A stretch of 6,998 nt of DNA from the NCBI GenBank assembly GCA_002686115.1, contig NZAF01000129.1, positions 1 to 6,998 on the forward strand, written 5' to 3'. The notes under the pieces are model-generated. The model did not search any database. It was not told the DNA's origin and saw nothing but the letters and a program-made list of their open reading frames with translations. The translations under genes and the position numbers were made by a program. Shown piece by piece: positions 1 to 5,382 of the stretch (position 1 is the first letter of the stretch; each line of letters begins with the position of its first letter). The DNA is from Halobacteriovorax sp. (lineage in GTDB: Bacteria > Bdellovibrionota > Bacteriovoracia > Bacteriovoracales > Bacteriovoracaceae).

Positions 1-722
1 CCCTTACCTTCAGGTATTCTTTTTAACCTCTTTAGATCAATTTTTGACTTGATAGAGGCACTTTCAAGGTCATGATTATAGATTTGACCTTTTTTACATG
101 ATAGATCCTCTAAAATATCGCCCACTGTTACGGGTGGATGATACTTTGTTCTCGTTTCAATATCATGAGTTATTTTTGGAAATTTAATTTCTTTATTAAC
201 CTTTGAGCCTATAAAAATTGTTCTTCTTCTTTTCTCAGGGACTCCGTAGTGATGTGCGCTTAATACTTGAACATCTAGGTGATACCCAAGAGACTTAAAA
301 CGTCTAAAGATGGCCTTCAAAGTATGTTCATTTTTTTTGGCCAATAATCCCGTAACATTTTCAATAACAACATAGGTTGGCTTTGTGAGCTTTACAATTC
401 TTATAAACTCTAGAAAAAGTTGATTTCTTGTATCTAGAGGATCTCCTGGACCCACTGTTGAAAATCCCTGACAAGGAGGACCACCGACTACTAAGTCAAC
501 ATTATTGCCTTCAAGAAGCTTTAATACTTCTTTGTTACTAAGCTTTCTAATGTCACCTTGATATGTTCTTGCGCTCTTATGATTCTTTTTGAAAGTCTCT
601 ATTGCGTGCTTATCATGGTCGATTCCTAGAATACACTTCATGCCAGCTAATTCTAGCCCACATGAAAACCCACCAGCACCACTAAAGATGTCTATAAATT
701 TAAACTTACCGTGTTTTTGCAT
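1..722 (-). CDS. DNA (cytosine-5-)-methyltransferase, 3' end beyond the window
   Basis: This gene transfers a methyl group from S-adenosylmethionine to C5 of cytosine in a specific DNA site. About 240 residues are visible, read on the minus strand from an ATG at 722-720 with an in-frame TGA just upstream, so this is the first possible ATG. The conserved C5-methylase motifs appear in order: motif I at residues 9-20 (FIDIFSGAGGFS), the acidic SAM-ribose motif around D35, motif III around D57, motif IV GGPPCQGFS at 80-88 with catalytic Cys84, motif VI ENV at 121-123, and motif VIII YGVPEKRRR at 159-167. The target-recognition domain and motifs IX-X lie past the edge, so specificity cannot be judged. 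No restriction endonuclease is visible in the window. It could be an orphan methylase or half of a restriction-modification system. Family assignment is very secure; the reading frame is intact throughout. Confidence 0.96.
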   Translation of the reverse strand, partial: MQKHGKFKFIDIFSGAGGFSCGLELAGMKCILGIDHDKHAIETFKKNHKSARTYQGDIRKLSNKEVLKLLEGNNVDLVVGGPPCQGFSTVGPGDPLDTRNQLFLEFIRIVKLTKPTYVVIENVTGLLAKKNEHTLKAIFRRFKSLGYHLDVQVLSAHHYGVPEKRRRTIFIGSKVNKEIKFPKITHDIETRTKYHPPVTVGDILEDLSCKKGQIYNHDLESASIKSKIDLKRLKRIPEGK

Positions 723-745
723 ATCTCATCCATAAAAATATGTTC

Positions 746-774
746 TTTATAATTATCTCTTTAACCACGTACAA
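746..774 (-). promoter_or_regulatory. Predicted sigma70-type promoter for the cytosine methyltransferase
   Basis: On the minus strand a TTGTAC -35 element (774-769) is separated by exactly 17 bases from a TATAAA -10 element (751-746). Transcription would begin near 739, leaving a leader of under 20 bases before the ATG at 722. The leader carries only a weak SD (GGATGAG). Spacing and position are ideal, but AT-rich DNA makes such matches common. Confidence 0.5.
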
Positions 775-801
775 TTGTCAATTATTTTAATAACTTATTA
801 A
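775..801 (+). promoter_or_regulatory. Possible sigma70-type promoter for the MnmA-like gene
   Basis: A TTGTCA -35-like element (775-780) is followed after 15 bases by TATTAA (796-801). The -35 matches consensus at 5 of 6 positions, but the spacer is short and the -10 is weak. This -35 directly abuts the minus-strand -35 (769-774), so the two divergent genes may share a control point. A second possibility is TATACT at 846-851 acting as the -10 inside the palindrome. The call is tentative. Confidence 0.25.
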
Positions 802-833
802 AGCGATTTACTTTCCTCATCTGGTAAAGCCCA

Positions 834-860
834 CCTCCCTTAGTATATACTAAAAGAGGG
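834..860 (+). promoter_or_regulatory. Palindrome/hairpin overlapping the ribosome-binding site of the MnmA-like gene
   Basis: TTAGTATATACTAA (840-853) is a perfect 14-bp palindrome. Outside it, CCTC (834-837) can pair with GAGG (856-859), across a two-base internal mismatch on each side. The latter bases belong to the likely SD, AGAGGG (855-860), nine bases before the ATG at 870. The site could be a repressor operator in DNA or an RNA hairpin that hides the SD. The symmetry is seen directly; the regulatory role is inferred. Confidence 0.4.
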
Positions 861-869
861 ATTGAATTA

Positions 870-2093
870 ATGGATATTAAGCAAGGTCAGACAATCATTA
901 TTGGCATGGATGGTGGAATTGAATCTGCTGTGGCTGCCTACCTTTTAAAAAAGCAGGGTTATCAGTGCATTGGGATCTCTGTTGTTTACTTAGATAATGA
1001 TGAGGAATTTAAGCCTATTTTCGAGTCCTTTATCCCTGATGACCTAGAGCACATAAAATCAATTTGCCGCGCCTTAGAAATACCTTTCTATGCAACAAAT
1101 GCCTCTGAAAACTTCTTTTATCGTGTCTCTAAACAAATAGTGTCGGCCCGCTTAAGTGGTAATCGCTATGAACCTCAAGTGGATCGAACGATTGTTCTTT
1201 TATCTACTCTTATTGAAAAAGCAAAATCATTTGGTAGTGATGTGATAGCCACAGGCCATGCGTGTAAGATCTTAAAGAATCACAACACCAATATGTTAAA
1301 TCTCTATACAACTAATGATTCTAGAGAAGACGATAGTTATTATCTTTCTAAAGTTCCATACGAGTTTTTAAAACATATTTATCTTCCTGTATCTGATCTA
1401 AAAAAAGATGAGGTTTTAAAAATATCTAAGTTAATCCCCGTAGAGTTTAGGTTAGATAAAGAAAAAAGAAGGGAAAATAGACTTAATATAATGAAACATG
1501 AAGAGCTGTATAAATATGTTCATAAGCATGCGGCTCCATCACTTAGAAATGATGGGCTCATCATGACTTACTATGATAGCTCGACTCTTGGAGATAATGA
1601 GGGAGTAGAAAAATACTTTATTGGTCAACCAGAGTTTCCTATCAAAAATAAACCTAATCTTGATAAAGAATCAGTTGTATCTCGTATTGTTCCGTCTCAA
1701 GGAATGATTTATGTAGATAAAAGAAATAAACTCTTTTTCAATCACTGTTATCTCATAAAATTCTCTTATGAAGAAAACCTTAACCGCTCGCTTCCTATTG
1801 ATGCCTATGCGATGATTTCTCCTAGGGCCGAATTAAAAAAATGTAAGGCCTACTTTAAGAATAATCGTTGTGTTTCAATTTATTTTAAAGATGATATTGA
1901 AGGTCTATGTCCTCGAGGCAGTTACATTGTTCTATATAATAAGTCTGGCCCTGGAGCACGTGTTATTGGTGGTGGAACGGTAAGATACTCAGGTTACTTT
2001 GATGAAGATACCTACAGAACTCTTCCTAAAACTAAAGACGAAGAAGAAAAGGTCATTGAAGATAAGGCAAAGAAAAAAGAATTAGGGTTTTAA
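870..2093 (+). CDS. MnmA-like protein, probable pseudoenzyme (lacks PP-loop signature and both catalytic cysteines)
   Basis: This 407-residue protein aligns over its whole length with tRNA 2-thiouridylase MnmA, including the true MnmA encoded at 3313-4461. Residues 8-36 share 18 of 29 positions with that neighbour. Fold landmarks persist: LLKKQGY at 25-31, ATGH at 127-130, DDSYYL at 154-159 (DQTYFL in MnmA), and a C-terminal beta-barrel-like part with CPRGSYIVLYN and GGGTVRYSG near 347-375. The chemistry does not persist. The ATP-binding SGGVDS is DGGIES (14-19). The NPDxxCN segment carrying the first catalytic Cys reads EPQVDRT (101-107). The STGICFIGE segment with the second Cys is replaced by a lysine/arginine/glutamate-rich stretch near 195-212. 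Thiolation activity is therefore unlikely. It ends in a charged tail. The start at 870 is supported by AGAGGG nine bases upstream. The frame is open and undamaged, so this is a conserved-length divergent paralog, not a pseudogene. A tRNA-binding or regulatory role is only a guess. Confidence 0.85.
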   Translation: MDIKQGQTIIIGMDGGIESAVAAYLLKKQGYQCIGISVVYLDNDEEFKPIFESFIPDDLEHIKSICRALEIPFYATNASENFFYRVSKQIVSARLSGNRYEPQVDRTIVLLSTLIEKAKSFGSDVIATGHACKILKNHNTNMLNLYTTNDSREDDSYYLSKVPYEFLKHIYLPVSDLKKDEVLKISKLIPVEFRLDKEKRRENRLNIMKHEELYKYVHKHAAPSLRNDGLIMTYYDSSTLGDNEGVEKYFIGQPEFPIKNKPNLDKESVVSRIVPSQGMIYVDKRNKLFFNHCYLIKFSYEENLNRSLPIDAYAMISPRAELKKCKAYFKNNRCVSIYFKDDIEGLCPRGSYIVLYNKSGPGARVIGGGTVRYSGYFDEDTYRTLPKTKDEEEKVIEDKAKKKELGF

Positions 2094-2097
2094 TATT
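2084..2097 (+). promoter_or_regulatory. Shine-Dalgarno site and probable AUU start codon of the M28-like gene
   Basis: AGGG (2084-2087) lies seven bases before ATT at 2095-2097, which itself begins one base after the stop codon of the upstream gene. Reading from this ATT in frame gives MKLYNTLIFFLMFSHLSHA, a textbook signal peptide with an SHA cleavage site. No ATG, GTG or TTG occurs in frame between the upstream TAG at 2083 and the TTG at 2125. The later TTG/ATG starts (2125, 2128) have no SD, only a T-run, and would cut away most of the signal peptide. Confidence 0.5.
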
Positions 2098-3252
2098 AAA
2101 TTATATAATACGCTTATATTTTTTTTGATGTTCTCACATCTTTCACATGCAATCAGTCTAAGAGATTATGATAAGGCTCCACGTTCGGGCTCTCATTTAA
2201 GTAAAGTCGTCAAGAAAATCGAGAAAGAAGATCTTCATAAGAACTTACTTTCTTTTATCAAGAACTCCAGACCAAGTAGGATGATAACCTCAAAAGGTCA
2301 TAAAAGTGCGAGAGAATATATCGTTAAATATATAAACTCAAAAACTAATAAAAGTGGACAGGTTTCAATTGATTCTTTTTCACCTGACTTTCCCGAGCTT
2401 ATAGATAGTTATAAATTGAAGTTGTCTAAGATTAAAGCGAGCCTTGAAGCAAATAAATCTAAGGATCAGTCAAAAGACAAAGAGCTTTTAAAAGTTCAAA
2501 ATTTCACGAAAAGCTCTATTGATTTCTTTAAGAAGTCTCAAGGCTTAAAGGGCCATAATATTGTTTGGGAAAAAACAGGAAGTGATAAACCTGATGAGTA
2601 TCTCATTCTAGGGGCGAATTATGATACGATGAATATCGATCAGTTAAGCTATGAGCTAAAGCCTGATTCTAAGCAACCTGGCGCAGATAATAATGGCTCA
2701 GGTGTTAGTGTTCTTTTAAGTCTCATTGAGCTTTTAAGTGAGCTTGAATTAAAGCGCTCTATCATGATTGTTTTTTTTGACTTTGGTGAAGTAGGGCAAC
2801 TTGGACTTAAGAGTTTTTATAATAAGTACATTGATGATAATAAAAGTAAAAAGATAAAGGCCTATTTTCATTTAAAAATGCTTGGTCATGATTCTAAAAT
2901 AAATGATAAGAAAAAGCGTTATGGAAATATGCTTGCCTATACTTCTCATAACTCTCAAAAACTATTTGAAAAAGAGTCATCAATATTAAAAGAATTTTAT
3001 AAGTATGCTAGATTCATTAATAAGAGAGTACGATTTGATCAAAGCACAAAAGACTTTATTTATCCTGATTCATCTTACTTTCGTCGTGCAGATATCCCGA
3101 CAATAATTTTTAGCCAAGATATCGAAAATGACTATAATAAGAAGAGAATTAACACTGAGAATGACTTCCCAGAAACCTTAAATATTAAAACTTTATACGC
3201 TTCTTACAAATATCTTGCACAGGCCACTTCTCATTGGCTTTTAGATCTCTAA
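2095..3252 (+). CDS. Exported M28-family peptidase-like protein, probably catalytically inactive
   Basis: This is a 385-residue protein if translated from ATT at 2095; a conventional start would be TTG 2125 or ATG 2128 (375 or 374 residues). Residues 1-19 form a signal peptide (basic start, hydrophobic core, SHA before the cut), so export to the periplasm or beyond is likely. From about residue 168 it follows the M28 zinc aminopeptidase fold: LILGANYDT, PGADNNGSG, IVFFDFGEVGQLG, FHLKMLG, PDSSYFRRADIPTIIF and NTENDFPETLN. The metal centre is largely gone. The His of HxD is Asn175, the bridging Asp of DDN is Asn199, the catalytic Glu of the EE pair is Gly231 (Glu232 remains), the Asp of LDMIG is Lys261, and the last His (YHTxxD) is Asn353. 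Residues 20-165 are a lysine-rich region with coiled-coil-like stretches. It is probably co-transcribed with the MnmA-like gene. Family membership is confident; loss of activity is inferred from the residues; its role is unknown. Confidence 0.8.
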   Translation: MKLYNTLIFFLMFSHLSHAISLRDYDKAPRSGSHLSKVVKKIEKEDLHKNLLSFIKNSRPSRMITSKGHKSAREYIVKYINSKTNKSGQVSIDSFSPDFPELIDSYKLKLSKIKASLEANKSKDQSKDKELLKVQNFTKSSIDFFKKSQGLKGHNIVWEKTGSDKPDEYLILGANYDTMNIDQLSYELKPDSKQPGADNNGSGVSVLLSLIELLSELELKRSIMIVFFDFGEVGQLGLKSFYNKYIDDNKSKKIKAYFHLKMLGHDSKINDKKKRYGNMLAYTSHNSQKLFEKESSILKEFYKYARFINKRVRFDQSTKDFIYPDSSYFRRADIPTIIFSQDIENDYNKKRINTENDFPETLNIKTLYASYKYLAQATSHWLLDL

Positions 3253-3312
3253 ATCCCCTATCTTTCTTATAGCTTATCTTGCTTTTTTGCGTAAATTTGA
3301 TAGATAAGTGCA

Positions 3313-4461
3313 ATGGAAAAGCAAAAGACTGTCATTGTTGGAATGAGTGGAGGAGTTGATTCTTCTGTCTCTGCCTTGTTGTTAAAAAAACAAGGTTACA
3401 ACGTTATTGGCATGTTCATGAAAAACTGGGAAGAGAAGGACGAGAATGGTGTCTGCCAATCTGCAAAAGAATATGCAGATGTCGTTAAGGTATGTGAGAA
3501 ATTAGATATACCTTATTATAGCGTAGACTTTGTAAACGAGTATCGTGACAATGTCTTTTCTTACTTTTTAGACGAATATAAGAAAGGAAATACTCCTAAT
3601 CCAGATATCCTTTGTAATAGAGAAATCAAATTTAAAGTCTTTTATGAAAAAGCGATGCAGCTTGGTGCGGACTATTTAGCAACAGGTCACTATTGTCAAA
3701 AGATTGAGACTTCAATCGGCACTAGTCTTGTTAAGGGTAAAGATAATAATAAAGACCAAACATACTTTCTCTACACAATGAAAGAGGATGTTTTAAAGAA
3801 CGTTCTTTTTCCAATTGGTCACCTTGAAAAAAGTGAAGTTAGAGAGCTTGCAAAAGAATATGATCTAGTCACGCATAATAAAAAGGACTCAACTGGTATT
3901 TGCTTTATAGGAGAGAGAAATTTTAAAAACTTCTTATCTCAATATATAAAAAGTGGGCACGGTGAATTTCAGACCCTTTCTGGTGAAACTGTAGGAAAGC
4001 ACAGCGGGGTTTCTTTTTATACTGTAGGCCAAAGAAAGGGCCTAGGACTTGGTGGGCCAGGTGAGCCTTGGTTTGTCGTTGGAAAAAATGTTTCAGATAA
4101 TGTGGTTTATGTAGAAAGAGGCGAGTTACACCCAGCGCTTTTTACAGACCACCTATACGCTACAGACCTCTCTCTTATTAATGGAGAAAAGCTAGAAGTA
4201 GGCAAGAAGTTAATGTCCAAGGTTCGCTATCGACAAAAAGATCAAGAATGTCTTGTTGAGTCTTATCATGATGGTGTTTACAAGATATCTTTTACAAGGC
4301 CTCAAAGAGCAATTGCAACAAGGCAATCAATTGTATTCTACGATAATATTGATGGTAATGAAGTTTGTTTAGGTGGTGCTATCATTGAGAGACCTGGGCA
4401 GAGCTTTTATGAAAGAGATATCGTCGTTGATCAAAAAGAAAGTCACTTCACCATAGGTTAG
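3313..4461 (+). CDS. mnmA: tRNA-specific 2-thiouridylase MnmA
   Basis: MnmA adenylates U34 of Lys, Glu and Gln tRNAs and replaces its C2 oxygen with sulfur delivered by a persulfide relay, in the cytoplasm. All hallmarks are present in 382 residues, close to the usual family length. They are PP-loop SGGVDS at 12-17, NPDILCN at 96-102 with catalytic Cys101, LATGHY at 122-127, DQTYFL at 148-153, and STGICFIGE at 193-201 with the persulfide Cys197. They are followed by the central tRNA-contact domain and C-terminal barrel (YTVGQRKGLGLGG; RPQRAIATRQSIVFY; LGGAIIERPGQ). It starts 60 bases after the M28-like gene with only a weak SD, so it may be read through from upstream or have its own poorly defined promoter. 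A 7-bp inverted repeat (CTTATCT 3273-3279, AGATAAG 3302-3308) sits directly ahead of the ATG. Its 3' end overlaps the convergent small gene by 14 bases. Confidence 0.98.
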   Translation: MEKQKTVIVGMSGGVDSSVSALLLKKQGYNVIGMFMKNWEEKDENGVCQSAKEYADVVKVCEKLDIPYYSVDFVNEYRDNVFSYFLDEYKKGNTPNPDILCNREIKFKVFYEKAMQLGADYLATGHYCQKIETSIGTSLVKGKDNNKDQTYFLYTMKEDVLKNVLFPIGHLEKSEVRELAKEYDLVTHNKKDSTGICFIGERNFKNFLSQYIKSGHGEFQTLSGETVGKHSGVSFYTVGQRKGLGLGGPGEPWFVVGKNVSDNVVYVERGELHPALFTDHLYATDLSLINGEKLEVGKKLMSKVRYRQKDQECLVESYHDGVYKISFTRPQRAIATRQSIVFYDNIDGNEVCLGGAIIERPGQSFYERDIVVDQKESHFTIG

Positions 4462-4657
4462 GATCATTTAAATCCATATCTTTTTTCTTAAAATGAGCTT
4501 TTTTCTCAAATGACTGACAATTCATACCGCTCTCATTTCTCACTAGTTGAGATGGCATCGACATTGATTTGAAATTATACTTTCGACAGCCCCTAGGCCT
4601 ATCTTTTTCCCAAGTGTTAAAATAATGAACACATTGTAGGCAATTGATTCTCTCCAT
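4448..4657 (-). CDS. Small conserved cysteine-rich (CxxC) probable zinc-binding protein
   Basis: This is a 69-residue protein read on the minus strand. I chose the ATG at 4657 because GGAGGA (4666-4661) lies immediately upstream. An in-frame ATG at 4681 would add eight residues but has no SD. The N-terminal part has C6-x2-C9-x-H11-Y, then TWEKDRPRGC with C24, and SGMNC with C47, a spacing that could hold one zinc ion. The pattern (CxxCxHY...TW...P.GC...FKS...P...SGM.C..F) resembles short proteins in Deltaproteobacteria and spirochaetes that databases sometimes label uracil-DNA glycosylase. It is far too short for that fold and I see no such motifs, so I do not use that name. The C-terminus is lysine- and aspartate-rich. 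The gene converges on mnmA and overlaps its last 14 bases. Function is unknown. Confidence 0.75.
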   Translation of the reverse strand: MERINCLQCVHYFNTWEKDRPRGCRKYNFKSMSMPSQLVRNESGMNCQSFEKKAHFKKKDMDLNDPNLW

Positions 4658-4702
4658 GACTCCTCCATGTCGTGATTTCATTATAACAAGAGCTCTGATG
4701 CC

Positions 4703-4722
4703 TATTTTCTTCCTCGAAAATA
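4703..4722 (-). repeat. Small inverted repeat in the leader of the CxxC gene
   Basis: TATTTTC (4703-4709) and GAAAATA (4716-4722) form a 7-bp stem with a 6-base loop. In the minus-strand transcript the loop reads GAGGAA, an SD-like sequence, about 45 bases before the chosen start. The stem is almost all A-U and its role is uncertain. Confidence 0.25.
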
Positions 4723-4750
4723 ATGCCTGTGGGACGAATTTTGTTTAAAA

Positions 4751-4778
4751 AGTATAAAAAATAGACAGGAAATGTAAA
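4751..4778 (-). promoter_or_regulatory. Predicted sigma70-type promoter for the CxxC gene
   Basis: On the minus strand TTTACA (4778-4773) and TATACT (4756-4751) each match consensus at 5 of 6 positions with a 16-base spacer. The start would be near 4744, giving a leader of about 85 bases before the ATG at 4657. Confidence 0.5.
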
Positions 4779-4814
4779 AAATACACGGCTATCTGATTGA
4801 AATTATTGAGATTT

Positions 4815-4843
4815 ATTTGTATATGTTTTAAACGATGACAAAT
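4815..4843 (+). repeat. Nested dyad, candidate activator-binding site
   Basis: ATTTGT (4815-4820) is mirrored by ACAAAT (4838-4843), and inside it GTTT (4825-4828) is mirrored by AAAC (4830-4833). All share one centre at 4829. Ten of fourteen symmetric positions pair. The centre lies about 100 bases upstream of the transcription start expected from the sigma54-like element, the usual distance for an enhancer-binding activator. Symmetry is observed; function is inferred. Confidence 0.3.
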
Positions 4844-4902
4844 TTATGACCAATCTTTTGACCCTTACTCTACAACATTTCAGTTATTTACGAAGGTATA
4901 AA

Positions 4903-4919
4903 TTGGCATTAACTATGCA
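4903..4919 (+). promoter_or_regulatory. Candidate sigma54 (-24/-12) promoter for the coiled-coil gene
   Basis: TTGGCATTAACTATGCA carries the GG (4905-4906) and GC (4917-4918) pairs at the exact 12-base phase of sigma54 promoters. It matches the TGGCAC-N5-TTGCA consensus well on the -24 side and less well on the -12 side. Transcription would start near 4930, about 27 bases before the ATG at 4958. No good sigma70 -35/-10 pair fits this gene (the best is TTGACC at 4858, with no convincing -10). Confidence 0.4.
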
Positions 4920-4957
4920 TATATACGTACAGGTGGGAGCCTTACAAAAAGGATGAG

Positions 4958-5260
4958 ATGAGTAGAACAAGTAGCCATGATTTGAATGAAAACAATGTGA
5001 TTGTTACATTTCCTGCTTCGAAAAACTTTAAGCCTGTAGAAGAGATTAAAAACCCATTGGTTAAACTCAAGGAAGAAGTTAAGGAGTCTAAGTCATTTAA
5101 TGAGCGTATCGCTCTTAATTTACCAAATGAGGTGAACAATCTGACTGAAGTTAGTCACTCACTAGAAGTAAGACTGAATGTTCTCGAAGAAATTGAGGCA
5201 CGTCTTAAATTTTACGTGGATGATCTAGAGGCCGAGGTTTTAAAAAGTCACTTTGACTAA
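4958..5260 (+). CDS. Hypothetical acidic, probably coiled-coil protein (100 aa)
   Basis: I do not recognise this protein. It has no signal peptide, no membrane segment and no cysteine. Residues 1-12 look disordered (Ser, Asn, Asp-rich). Residues 13-27 (NVIVTFPASKNFKPV) could form a short beta strand. From about residue 28 to the end it is rich in Glu, Lys, Leu and Val, with heptad-like spacing in 30-47 and again in 60-96, suggesting one or two amphipathic or coiled-coil helices. AGGA (4950-4953) precedes the ATG by four bases. The gene stands alone, with its own promoter region upstream and a strong terminator 28 bases after its stop codon, which supports it being a real, independently expressed gene. 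An antisense frame over its first half is a shadow. A cytoplasmic adaptor role is possible but unproven. Confidence 0.7.
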   Translation: MSRTSSHDLNENNVIVTFPASKNFKPVEEIKNPLVKLKEEVKESKSFNERIALNLPNEVNNLTEVSHSLEVRLNVLEEIEARLKFYVDDLEAEVLKSHFD

Positions 5261-5288
5261 TTCAATCATTAAAACATCTTAAATTAAG

Positions 5289-5317
5289 AAGGAAGACTTT
5301 GGTCTTCCTTTTTTTTT
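5289..5317 (+). terminator. Rho-independent terminator after the coiled-coil gene
   Basis: AAGGAAGAC (5289-5297) and GTCTTCCTT (5302-5310) form a perfect 9-bp stem with a TTTG loop, followed by an uninterrupted T-run to 5317. This ends the 4958-5260 transcript and insulates it from sbtA. Confidence 0.93.
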
Positions 5318-5343
5318 GTCATTTAAAAATATTGTGCTAGGCT

Positions 5344-5349
5344 TATAAA
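5344..5349 (+). promoter_or_regulatory. Possible -10 element for sbtA-sbtB
   Basis: TATAAA at 5344-5349 is well placed for a start near 5356, between the upstream terminator and the sbtA start. The DNA 17 bases upstream (ATTTAA, 5321-5326) is a poor -35, so the promoter may need an activator or another sigma factor. A promoter is expected here because the terminator ends just upstream. Confidence 0.3.
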
Positions 5350-5382
5350 GTTCTTTTTTAAGAAGATATGAGGAGTTTTAAA

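Noticed and set aside
1..2093. DNA phosphorothioation (Dnd-type) or other sulfur-DNA system suggested by a methylase next to a PP-loop-like gene
   Set aside because: No Dnd-type genes are visible, the two genes are divergent, and the PP-loop protein is degenerate and clearly MnmA-derived.
3273..3308. Riboswitch or attenuator ahead of mnmA
   Set aside because: Only a 7-bp, AT-rich inverted repeat with a 22-base loop is present, with no further conserved structure.
4448..4657. Uracil-DNA glycosylase, a name sometimes given to such short CxxC proteins
   Set aside because: At 69 residues it is too short and no glycosylase motif is visible.
4658..4681. Earlier ATG (4681) for the CxxC protein
   Set aside because: There is no SD upstream, and GGAGGA directly precedes the ATG at 4657.
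4942..5139. 65-residue open frame on the minus strand
   Set aside because: It is antisense to the 100-residue plus-strand gene and has no SD. Its composition is a by-product of the complementary frame.
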